64,000 bases of DNA from Catonia carolina (Eukaryota; Arthropoda; Insecta; Hemiptera; Achilidae). Position numbers and translations under genes: made by a program. The stretch is taken from NCBI GenBank assembly GCA_035578175.1, contig JAQMRL010000012.1, positions 20,766,671 to 20,830,670 on the forward strand, read 5' to 3'. The notes beneath the pieces were generated by a model. The model was not told the origin of the DNA. It worked only from the letters and a program-made list of their open reading frames with translations, and did no database searches. Positions 33,635 to 45,100 of the stretch are shown here, piece by piece; within the stretch, counting starts at the first letter, position 1, and each line of letters opens with the position of its first letter.

Positions 33635-35672
33635 TAACTTATGATACATTAATGGCCAAAAATTAGGTTACAAAAATCGACCAACTAGGAAAAATAGATA
33701 ACTCTCTTTTGTTTATTTTTCTTTGTGTCGGTATCGAATGAACACTCGTGATTTTTTAAAAACCGTGTTAACATTTAGCAGTAACAGAAACCAATTTTTA
33801 ATTACCTTAAGAACTCGAAAGATCTCTACAATGGGGTACTTCATATTTCGTAAGTGATATTTACCTAGAAAATAAAAATCTCATTAAAAGGTACATTCAT
33901 ATGTTCTGCCCTACCGTTAACTAGAAGTTGACATTGGGTGTGGACTTTATATTACAATCACACTCGACGTGACGCCCAGAATCAGTACGGACCAATCAGA
34001 AAGCAGCATATCCTGACGAATGACGTAACGCTCAAGACACTTTGTCATTGGTTGACATCGGTGTGACGTAGTACAGTAATATAAACTCTCTGATTGTACA
34101 ATATTAACCAATCAAAAATACGCAAAAGAAGACATCTGATTGGTTAAAACTGGGCTTTCTTATTGGCCGAAAATACGAGATTCTGATTGGGCAATTATTA
34201 CCAGAGCCGTTGACGTCACATGAGCATCACACTCAACTTGGCCCGACTTACTCACGCAACCCTAATAGATCGTTTGTTGAATACCAGTTATATTTTTATA
34301 CATATATTTTTGTTTCTGTTAAACACAATAATAGCGGAGGTCAAAAATGATTTGTCAAGTAACGTCTTGTCAAGTCTATTTTTCGTTGATTTAGGATCTG
34401 TTAGTTAACGGGAAATTTATAAGCAGTATTTATATCTTCTACACAGGCAGTATAAAACTATAACCTTTAAAACCTGATTCGTACAGATGAGATAAATAAA
34501 AAATAATTCGGCGACAGCATTCGCTTAATTGTCGTAGCGAAAATATAAGCAAAAAAATTACGATCCCGATAGCTGTGATTTTATAGAGTTTTAGGCCTGT
34601 AATCAGTATTTATGTAGGCAGCTTGTTCGAATATTACAATTTTATAAGCATTATCAGATGCAACTTTTTAACGTTCCGAAACGGATTAATTCATGCGTTC
34701 TCTTAAGCAAGGTAGGCTAATAAAATTACTTATTTTCAATCCAATTTGTCAGTAAACTAAAATGCTGGCTGTTGAAATTGTTGTGCAATGAAAGTTGTTT
34801 TTTAGGTAAGCAGCGGACAAGGTGGTTTGAACCTCTAAAATCTTTTCTGAGTGAGATGAGTTGAGTTGGTTTACATGGTCTTCTCACAGCGTTTATAATT
34901 ATACTTATCAGAATGCCAGTCCTTCGGAAAATCATGTACTTTCGACTCTTGGAATGACACCTGTATTTCATTATCAACAGGGTTTGATAGTAAAATGAAA
35001 GCCATGAATCTCAGATGAGATAACTCTGACTAGTGTCATTTATACCTCTACCTCTTCTGTTCTTACGTGCTTTAGTCATATAATTGGCTGAACCTGTGAT
35101 AAAAATGAATACATATTTACGGTCAGGAACTAGCAAATTACGTGTAAAAAATGTTTAACACTCTACCTTTTTATTATGGCCACAATAAATTTCATCCATC
35201 TTAAAATACAAAAACTAATAAAATAAGAGTAAAGCCAGAAAACCTTTTTCGAAATTACATCGGCCATTATATCATCATTTTGTCAGACCGTTGATTATTA
35301 TTTTTCGCCTTATGCTCGTTGGTAGAGCAAAATAGTTTTCTTGTTATAAAACGGATTAATGAGGTATATTTTCTTACCTGGTAGGTTTCATCTCAAGATA
35401 TTTTGAATTAGATTTTTCAGTTGCCTTCTACGTATCGTAATATTTATTTACAGTTGTATAAATTCATTCCCTTAAACATATGATACATTTCTGGCTAAAA
35501 ATTAGGTTACAAAAATCTAACTAGGAAAAATAGCCAACTCTCTTTGGTTATATTTCTTTGTGTCGGTATCGAATGAACACTCGTGATTTTTTAAAAAAAC
35601 GTGTTAACATTTAGCAGCAACAGAAACAAATTTTTAATTACCTTAAGAACTCGCAAGATCTCTACAATGGGG
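33635..35672 (+). repeat. Satellite B, right arm (tail plus one full 1836-bp unit)
   Basis: The tail of one unit (33635-33836) and a full unit (33837-35672). Both end in ...TCTCTACAATGGGG, showing a former tandem arrangement. The unit begins TACTTCATATTTCG and has the module at 33992-34218. It then has text alignable with satellite A read in reverse (GTTGATTTAGGATCTGTTAG against A's GTTGATTTAGGAACTGATAG), and a diverged element E (about 34735-35190). Diverged copies recur at 57205-60793. Confidence 0.85.
33992..34218 (+). promoter_or_regulatory. CCAAT/CRE module of satellite B
   Basis: Six CCAAT/ATTGG boxes (33992, 34047, 34108, 34139, 34162, 34186) are interleaved with TGACGTAA (34021), TGACGTAG (34064) and palindromic TGACGTCA (34211). 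The order matches the reverse complement of the satellite A module although the surrounding sequence has diverged. Other B copies are at 13491-13717, about 57390-57591 and, partial, about 60694-60775. Confidence 0.6.
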
Positions 35673-38600
35673 AAAACCTATTACTAAAATAAAATAGAAC
35701 TGATGTACAGTAGAAAAAAATTATTATTTAGGTCTTGCGAGTGAGGCGGCCTAAAATGACGACAACGCGCGTGCGACGTCAAAGGCAGATATAATATAGG
35801 ACCAATCAGAGTGTAGTATTTTTAACCAATGAAAAATCTCCAAACCTAACCAATCAGATGTCTTCTTAGGCGTCATTTTGATTAGTTAATATTGTCCAAT
35901 CAGAGGGCTCTTTATAGTTCACTACGTCATCCGATATCGACCAATGAAAACGTCTCAATCAGTATTACGTCATTTGCCAGTATCGAGCTTCCTGATTGGT
36001 CCGGTACAGTTCCTGCGCGTGACGTCGACTTACATTTTTACATATATCCGCCCATTGTCACCGCCCAGTTAACGATACGGCCGAATATTAAACAATAACG
36101 TCTACTGAAATGCTATACTTTCCAGAATTAAAACGCCTACCAAAAACATTTTTAAACTTGTTAAGGTCTTCCGAGTACGGAATGATTATGGTTAATTCTA
36201 TGAAACAGCAGTATATTTATACTGCTTTTCACAGTATAAAAAATTAAAATTCACAAAAAGGAAGCACAAGAATTGATTGCGTTTACACATACAAGCTTGT
36301 TTAATTTAAGACATTATTTTCTCGGCTACCATGCAAACACTACTATACGAACGTAACACATTGTGGTTTTTTCATTGTATATTAAAGTTTATTCTAATAA
36401 AGACGTCTCTAAAGTTTTTTTTTGTCAAGTAATCGTCAGTAGAATCGTCGGCATTACCAAACTGAAATTTACAATATACTTGAACAATACCTAGTAAGAG
36501 CAAAATACAAATTGTGCCCTTTTAACGACAATCAGTCACACTAAAAACGGTTAACGATGTGAAAAATTTCTAGGCAATATTTTTGACATTTCTCCGCGCT
36601 TATTCGCAGTTCTTTTCATTATTTTATTTAATGATGCGAAAATTAATATTGCCTATATGAAACATTAAACTGTTAAATATTTTTTAAATTTCAACTGCTA
36701 CTTCCACGGCTAAAATAATACTTCTGTTTTCTTCAAGAATGAAGCAATTTTCGACTAAAACATTATAACAACATAAGAAGTACTGGTGAAATAAACACTT
36801 TTAGACCTTATTCATGTGACAGTAGATTTTTATACAGTTAGACCTTGCAGTGTGAATATATTAAAGGCGCATTTGCAAGGTGCGAAGTGAAAATGTTTTA
36901 GAAGGCCTGCTTTGCTCATCAAATGACTTTTCTACTGAAACATACGGTTACAAACCAAAAAAATGTAACCCAATTAACTTTTCAGTTTATTTCAGATAAC
37001 TTGTAAATGTTTGAACTAACTTCTACCCTAATGATCTAAAAATTCAAATTAATTGTGCCGAGTACTTAACATCTCATTATTTACCTAATTTTAAGTAATT
37101 TAAAAAATCAGATTTGTAAGAAAGGATGTTATCAAAGTCGTTATGAAAGAACGTACAAATTTAATCTTACTAATCGTACAAAAAATATAATCTGATAAGA
37201 GTTTATTAAATTTAATGTTCAAACCAACATCTTCCTTAAATAACATAGGCGTAGTACATCAATACGCACGGTTTTATTTCTAAGAATTATTATAATTTTT
37301 GTGCTTGAATTTTGACTATAGCAAAAATAAACAGAGAGCAATGCACAACGATTTTTCTAACGTTTTTGAAGGAGGAATGAATTGCCGATTGGAGTTTTAC
37401 ACTATTGGCGCAGAACGTGTATATTTTTATTATACGTTTTGAGTTAACTATCAGTTCCTAAATCAACAAAGAAATAATCATTAGAGAGCGTTACTTAACG
37501 AATTTTTATTTCTTTCGCACTATTTGTGTCTTTAACATATCCGAAAATATACTACTAAAATATAATAGAACTGATGTACAGTAGAAAAAAATTATTATTT
37601 AGGTCTTGCAAGTAAGGCGGCCTACAATGACGGCAACGCGCGTGTGACGTCAAAGGCAGATATAATATAGGACCAATCAGAGTGTAGTATTTTTAACCAA
37701 TGAAAAATCTCCAAACCTAACCAATCAGATGTCTTCTTAGGCGTCACTTTGATTGGTTAATATTGTCCAATCAGAAGGCTCATTATAGTTCACTACGTCA
37801 TCCGATATCGACCAATGAAAACGTCTCAATCAGTATTACGTCATTTGTCAGTGTCGAGCTTCCTGATTGGTCCGGTACTGTTCCTGCGCGTGACGTCGAC
37901 TTACATTTTTACATATATCCGCCCATTGTCACCGCCCAGTTAACGATACGGCCGAATATTAAACAATAACGTCTACTGAAATGCTATACTTTCCAGAATT
38001 AAAACGCCTACCAAAAACATTTTTAAACTTGTTAAGGTCTTCCGAGTACGGAATGAATATGGTTATTTGTATGAAACAGCAGTATATTTAAACTGTTTTC
38101 ACAGTATAAAAAATTAAAATTCACAAAAAGGAAGCACAAGAATAGATTGCGTTTACACATACAAGCTTGTTTAATTTAAGACATTATTTTCTCGGCTACC
38201 ATGCAAACACTACTATACGAACGTAACACATTGTGATTTTTTCATTGTATATTAAAGTTTATTCTAATAACGACGTCTCTAAAGTTTTTTTTGTCAAGTA
38301 ATCGTCAGTAGAATCGTCGGCATTACCAAACTAAAATTTACAATATACTTGAACAATACCTAGTAAGAGCAAAATACAAATTGTGCCCTTTTAACGACAA
38401 TCAGTCACACTAAAAACGGTTAACGATGTGAAAAATTTCTAGGCAATATTTTTGACATTTCTCCGCGCTTATTCGCAGTTCTTTTCATTATTTTATTTAA
38501 TGATGCGAAAATTAATATTGCCTATATGAAACATTAAACTGTTAAATATTTTTTAAATTTCAACTGCTACTTCCACGGCTAAAATAATACTTCTGTTTTC

Positions 38601-39512
38601 TTCAAGAATGAAGCAATTTTCGACTAAAACATTAAAACAACGTAAGAAGTACTGGTGAAATAAACACTTTTAGACCTTCTTCATATGACAGTAGATTTTT
38701 ATACAGTTAGACCTTGCAGTGTGAATATATTAAAGGCGCATATGCAAGGTGCGAAGTGAAAATTTTTTAGAAGGCCTGCTTTGCTCATCAAATGACTTTT
38801 CTACTGAAACATACGGTTACAAACCAAAAAATGTAACCCAATTAACTTTTCAGTTTATTTCAGATATCTTGTAAATATTTGAACTAACTTCTACCCTAAT
38901 GATCTAAAAACTCAAATTAATTGTGCCGAGTATTTAACATCTCATTATTTAACTAATTTTAAGTAACTTGAAAAATCAGATTTGTAAGAAAGGATGTTAT
39001 CAAAGTCGTTATGAAAGAACGTACAAATTTAATCTTACTAATCGTACAAAAAATATAATCTGATAAGAGTTTATTTAATTTAATGTTCAAACCAACATCT
39101 TCCTTAAATAACATAGGCGAAGTAAATCAATACGCACGGTTTTATTTCTTAGAATTATTATAATTTTTGTGCTTGAATTTTGACTATAGCAAAAATAAAC
39201 AGAGAGCAATGCACAACGATTTTTCTAACGTTTTTGAAGGAGGAATGAATTGCTGATTGGAGTTTTACACTATTGGCGCAGAACGTGTATATTTTTATTA
39301 TACGTTTTGAGTTAACTATCAGTTCCTAAATCAACAAAGAAATAATCATTAGAGAGCGTTACTTAACGAATTTTTATTTCTTTCGCACTATTTGTGTCTT
39401 TAACATATACGAAAATATACTACTAAAATATAATAGAACTGATGTACAGTAGAAAAAAATAATTATTTAGGTCTTGCAAGTAAGGCGGCCTACAATGACG
39501 GCAACGCGCGTG

Positions 39513-39766
39513 TGACGTCAAAGGCAGATATAATATAGGACCAATCAGAGTGTAGTATTTTTAACCAATGAAAAATCTCCAAACCTAACCAATCAGATGT
39601 CTTCTTAGGCGTCACTTTGATTGGTTAATATTGTCCAATCAGAAGGCTCATTATAGTTCACTACGTCATCCGATATCGACCAATGAAAACGTCTCAATCA
39701 GTATTACGTCATTTGTCAGTATCGAGCTTCCTGATTGGTCCGGTACTGTTCCTGCGCGTGACGTCG
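39513..39766 (+). promoter_or_regulatory. CCAAT/CRE module of satellite A (right-arm reference)
   Basis: Sites read directly: TGACGTCA 39513; CCAAT 39541, 39565, 39589; ATTGG 39620; CCAAT 39635; ACGTCA 39663; CCAAT 39680; TTACGTCA 39704; ATTGG 39734; TGACGTCG 39759. The first three CCAAT boxes are spaced exactly 24 bp apart. A TATAATATA sequence lies at about 39529-39537. The binding factors (NF-Y, CREB/ATF) are inferred from motif identity. Confidence 0.6.
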
Positions 39767-40464
39767 ACTTACATTTTTACATATATCCGCCCATTGTCAC
39801 CGCCCAGTTAACGATACGGCCGAATATTAAACAATAACGTCTACTGAAATGCTATACTTTCCAGAATTAAAACGCCTACCAAAAACATTTTTAAACTTGT
39901 TAAAGTCTTCCGAGTGCGGAATGAATATGGTTATTTGTATGAAACAGCAGTATATTTAAACTGTTTTCACAGTTTAAAAAATTAAAATTCACAAAAAGGA
40001 AGCACAAGAATAGATTGCGTTTACACATACAAGCTTGTTTAATTTAAGACATTATTTTCTCGGCTACCTTGCAAACACTACTATACGAACGTAACACATT
40101 GTGATTTTTTCATTGTATATTAAAGTTTATTCTAATAACGACGTCTCTAAAGTTTTTTTTTGTCAAGTAATCGTCAGTAGAATCGTCGGCATTACCAAAC
40201 TGAAATTTACAATATACTTGAACAATACCTAGTAAGAGCAAAATACAAATTGTGCCCTTTTAACGACAATCAGTCACACTAAAAACGGTTAACGATGTGA
40301 AAAATTTCTAGGCAATATTTTTGACATTTCTCCGCGCTTATTCGCAGTTCTTTTCATTATTTTATTTAATGATGCGAAAATTAATATTGCCTATATGAAA
40401 CATTAAACTGTTAAATATTTTTTAAATTTCAACTGCTACTTCCACGGCTAAAATAATACTTCTG

Positions 40465-40479
40465 TTTTCTTCAAGAATG
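40465..40479 (+). repeat. LINE target-site duplication, 5' copy
   Basis: TTTTCTTCAAGAATG, repeated exactly at 45540-45554. Confidence 0.95.
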
Positions 40480-41286
40480 GGAGGTTGGCAGAAGTGATTT
40501 ACAAGTGGAAACATTGTGTATATTTTCTCCTGTTATTTTATAAAAGTTTTATCAAAGTAGTAAAGAAACTTTCAAGATTTATCGTCAGGATCAGAGAAGA
40601 TAAGTCGTATTTTTATATTATTAACTCAAGCTATTGCTTTCGTCAGTATTTGTGATGACACCTTTGAAAATAATTCATAGTATTAGGTTATGTCATTGGA
40701 AAATCATGTTGGATTGCAAATTTACGTGATTTAATTCAACAAAGGTGGACTTTGACCCTGCAGTGGTGCCAACATTGGTTCCTTACTACTAGGCTATACG
40801 AAACTTATTACGTCTAGTGCAAGCAGTTTACAAGTGACGTAAGCAAAATTGAAGAGGAGTAGAGTACGACGTTATCAGTTTCTGCGTGGCTGCGATAATT
40901 TAAAGAGCCTTATCATATACACAAATTTTATTAAATTTGGTGCATTTTACCGAATTTATTTATTTATCTTAATTATTTGTTATCTGTTTACTATTATAAT
41001 CTATTTTGTACTATTTATTTTTATTGCTAATTTATTTTGATTGATATCGGAATGCATTGTCTGTTAACCTTCAGAATAGTTTTTAAAAATATAATGTAGG
41101 GCAATTGAATGATTCAAACTGCAATAATTCGGCATGCTACATTATAATACGTACATATTGGAAAGAGACTGTTAACCGACACATTTGATTATTGTTTTTC
41201 TGTTAATATATGTCCGGTGTTTTTAAAATACCCGTTGCTTAGGTACTGTGGTTTACGGTTGGGTGGGCCGTTTAGTTTCTTGAAGG

Positions 41287-42087
41287 ATGGCAATGGAGAA
41301 AAAGGAGCTAATTGAACTTTTTGATACTTTTAAAAAAGATATAAAAACAGAAATAGAAGAAGTGATAAAAAAAGAGTTAAAGAGTTTAAATATCTCTGCA
41401 ATCTTGGAGGAACATGAAAGAAAATATGAAGTGTTGAAGCAAGAAAACTCCGAGTTAAAAAATAGATTGGCAAAACAGCAGGAACTTATTGAAACTGTTC
41501 AGAGGAAGAATAATATAATAATTTTTGGTCTGAATGAAGCACAGGGGGAGAATGGGGAGATATTACAGAATAGTATTTTCGATCTCTGTAATAAGGCTCT
41601 CATGGTGCAACTAAAAAAGCCGGACTTGAATTATGTTAGAAGATTGGGTAAAGTGGGTAACAGGAAAAGACCGGTGGTAGTCTCTTTAGTATCCAATCTG
41701 AAGAAAGGTGAAATACTTCGTAATACTGTCAAACTAAGAGAAAGCGGTGTGTTTATAGCAGAGGACCTCAATGAAGTGGAGCGAATTCGATATAAGGAGT
41801 TGTTACATATTCGTGCACGTATGAGGGATTCGGGACAGAACTGCAGAGTGCGAAAAGAAGGGCTCATTATAGATGGTAAATTCCACCACTATTCTGAGTT
41901 AATTGGAAGAGAGGAAAATCGAGAGGATAATGAAGAGCGAGAAGAGCCATCGGTACAAGGAAATGTCCCTGTAGAACAAGAAAGGAAGAGAAAGAAGAAA
42001 AATTCGCCACCAATAGATACGAGAGGAAGTATTAGGGATTTTTTTCGTTCCCGTAGTAACTCCGGAGCATCCACAAAGACAAATTAA
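41287..42087 (+). CDS. LINE ORF1 protein (coiled coil, nucleic-acid binding)
   Basis: 266 aa. Residues 1-75 are predicted coiled coil (KKELIELFDTFKKDIKTEIE and onward). About 76-200 is the RRM/CTD-like core (RKNNIIIFGL, then VRRLGK and RPVVVSLVSNLKKGEIL). About 210-266 is a charged, then strongly basic tail (RKRKKKN). This is the usual layout of ORF1 chaperone proteins in APE-type LINEs, which coat the element RNA. A second ATG two codons downstream is an alternative start. The ORF is complete and identical to the copy at 1880-2680. Confidence 0.92.
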   Translation: MAMEKKELIELFDTFKKDIKTEIEEVIKKELKSLNISAILEEHERKYEVLKQENSELKNRLAKQQELIETVQRKNNIIIFGLNEAQGENGEILQNSIFDLCNKALMVQLKKPDLNYVRRLGKVGNRKRPVVVSLVSNLKKGEILRNTVKLRESGVFIAEDLNEVERIRYKELLHIRARMRDSGQNCRVRKEGLIIDGKFHHYSELIGREENREDNEEREEPSVQGNVPVEQERKRKKKNSPPIDTRGSIRDFFRSRSNSGASTKTN

Positions 42088-42115
42088 TGATGGAAAGAAG
42101 ATTTTAAATAAGCAG

Positions 42116-45100
42116 ATGCGAACTAATTTTCTTAATGTTGTAGCGTTTAATATATGTGGGCTGAGAAATAAATTGTATAATGAAGAATTTGTTGGGTTTT
42201 TGAAACAGTATGAAATTTTCTTTTTATTGGAAACATTTGTAGAGGAAGAAGGACCTATTTTAAGTTTGAAGTGCAACCTTAGTGAATATTGTTTAAAATG
42301 GATACCAGCGGTAAGGACATTTGATACAGGAAGAGCTAGTGGAGGCTCTATTATAGGTGTTAAACAAATATTGGCAGATAGGGATATTATTAGATTTAAA
42401 ATGCTTGACGGTAGACAAGTAGTTGAAATAATTATGGATGACAATGAAAACTATTATGTCATGCCGATATACTTAAATTATAATCATTGGAAGAGAGATT
42501 ATGAGGAAATGCACAACATAGTTAAAAAATATTCAAGGCAGAAATTTGTGTTGATTGGTGATTTTAATAGCAGGCTGGGTGAACTGCAGATTATTCCTGG
42601 GACAGTGTTGGCGGAGACTCAGCATATCCAGTCACGAAGAAAGTCGAAGGATGCAATAGTTAACTCAAATGGAAAAGAATTAGTTTCATTTTTAGAGTAT
42701 TTCAATCTGGTATTGTTAAATGGGCGAACCACAGGAGATAGTATTGGAGAATATACGTATGTGGGTACACAGGGTTCGTCGGTGATTGATTTGTGTGTGG
42801 TATCAATGGAGACACTCAAATATATTGTGGACTTTAAAGTGGTTTCTATGCCCATATCAGATCATATGCCTGTTGCTGTTGGGTGTGCTGTGGGTAAAGA
42901 TGTTGCTGTGGATGCCATGCCCTTGCTGCCAAGACTAAGGTGGGACCCGAAGTGGAAGGATGATTTCCAAAATGAAATTGAGGAAATGGTAATTAGCAGT
43001 ACTCTGGCACTGCAGGATTCACATGAACAGTTGCAGCAATTGACTAATGCGATACTAAATTTTGCGAAAACAAGAAATCTACTAAACTATAATAACAAAA
43101 GTGTTCATTTCAAGCAAAGGTGGTTTGATATGGAGTGTGCATCTAAACGTACAAGAGTATTTAATCTGTTAAAACGGTATAGAAAATGTAGTTCGGAAAC
43201 TATTAAGTCTTTATACTTGATGGAAATTAGAGAGTTTAAGAAATTGTGTGATTCAAAAAGAAAGGAGTATGTTACGATGACCACAAATAAATTAAAAAGT
43301 ATTGGAGACACAAAGGAATTTTGGGCCTTGGTACGTACATTCTGGATTGGCAAAGGTTTCCAATATGATAAAAATATACCGCAGACAGAATGGATTAATT
43401 ACTTTAGAGCTATGTACAACCCACCCACGTGTGCCGTTCGAATGAGTTATGTGGAGCCGTACTTTGAAAATGAGCTCTTAGATAGACCCTTTCAGGCGGA
43501 GGAGTTGCAACAAGTAATCAGTAAAGCTAAAGTTAATAAGGCGCCTGGATTAGACCGCATAACATATGAATATTTTAAGAATTGTCCTGAATTGTTCTTG
43601 GACAGGTTGCTTTGTGTCTTTAATCGTATAATGGATATAGGAAGAGTACCGGAATCTTTTAAAAACTCTATAATATTCCCACTGTTTAAAAAAGGTAGCA
43701 TAAAAGAAGTTACAAACTATAGAGGAATATCGTTCTGCAACACGGTGGGGAAATTATTCGCTGGACTCATGATGTGCAGGTTAACGAAATGGGTGGATGA
43801 GAATAATATTATAGGAGAATACCAAGCAGGGTTTCGTAATGGATACTCAACAGTAGATAATATAATGAATTTAATGAGTATAATTAAAATACGATTGAGC
43901 AGGAAAAAGAATAAAGTGTTTGCGTTTTTTATAGATTTAAAGTCAGCTTTTGATCATATTGATCGCAAAGCTCTGTTTTATAAGTTGTATGAGTTGGGAA
44001 TGTCCAGTAAAATGGTGAACATTATTCGGAGCTTGTACACTGGTACTAATGCATCAGTGTGGTATAATGGTGGTATTACTAAGTCATTCGAAACAACGAT
44101 GGGAGTGAAACAAGGATGTTTGTTAAGCCCGCTTCTGTTTTCACTTTTTATATCGGATCTTGAAAGCAGTATCCCAGGAGGAATACAGATAAATCAGGAC
44201 TTGGAGATCAAGTTGTTGGCATATGCAGATGACATTGTGCTGCTAGCGACGGATAGACTAGCGTTACAGCAAATGATTAACTCCTTCGAAAAGTATTGCT
44301 TGCAGTGGAATCTGGAGATAAATCTGGACAAGTCAAAGATAATGGTATTCAGAAATGGTGGAAGACCAGCAAATAACGAGGTGTGGTGGTATAACAACAA
44401 GAGAATCGAGGTAGTCGGTTCTTATAAATATTTGGGAATACTACTTAAGCCAAGTTTATCCTTAGAAGACCACTTTAAAGAACGAGTGTCAAAAGCCAAA
44501 TATGCTTTAAATATATTCAATAGTTTCCTGACCAAAAATAAAGTACCATTTCAGTCAAAATTGCAAGTATACAACGCAGTGAGTAGGGCAATTGTGTGTT
44601 ATGGAGCGCAAGTATGGGGATGTACATGGTATAATGATGTGGAGATATTACTAAAATTCTTTTTGAAAAAAATATTTAATTTGCCTGTGCATACACCGGA
44701 TTTTGTTCTATATTTGGAATCTGCGGTATTGCCGACATATTTGTACACTATTAAGTTACATTTGAAATATATAGAAAGATGTAAGAAGCTACAAGGGCAC
44801 AGATACCCATATGTGATGTTGAAGGAATTGATAAGGAGAAAGGTGTTCTTATACAAGAGCTGGGAAACACTTTGCCATGTTTACGATCTACCATTGGCTG
44901 AGTTTATAAATAATTTAAATGTAACATCGTTTTTGGATACAGTTAAAAATAAGTTAATTGGTAAATATCAGCAAGCGGCACAAAATAGCCGTAGACATGT
45001 CTTTTATAAACGGCTGAATTCACTGGGAGACTTATTGGTGAGTGGAGACGGCAATTTTGTAAGTTGGGTGATTAAGGTGAGAGGAGAAATGCTCTATCTC

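Larger units (their letters stand above)
35673..40479 (+). repeat. Satellite A array, right arm, inner part (about 2.6 units)
   Basis: Landmarks at 35892, 37763 and 39631 (periods 1871 and 1868). CCAAT/CRE modules are at 35774-36027, 37645-37898 and 39513-39766. It ends at the LINE insertion site, with target sequence TTTTCTTCAAGAATG at 40465-40479. The unit edges match the left-arm array, but the middle unit contains a diverged tract (about 36800-37390) not present on the left. Confidence 0.95.
30945..43966 (-). repeat. Right arm of giant inverted duplication
   Basis: Reverse complement of 1-16764 with two fewer satellite A units. The inner edge is sharp: the shared block with consensus ending in CAAATAAAG stops at 30945 here and at 16764 on the left. 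The outer end is not defined, because the left arm leaves the window; the sequence right of 43966 has no visible partner only for that reason. The LINE, satellite A, satellite B, the WD exon and element E all occur in mirror order. Confidence 0.97.

Noticed and set aside
39513..39766. Integrated baculovirus homologous region
   Set aside because: CRE-like clusters are reminiscent, but there is no palindromic hr core, no viral gene nearby, and the unit is a long satellite.
39631..39837. A 68-aa open frame present in nearly every satellite A unit
   Set aside because: It lies across the CCAAT/CRE module, changes between units are mostly amino-acid altering, one unit has a frame-shifting indel, and units are too similar for conservation to mean selection.
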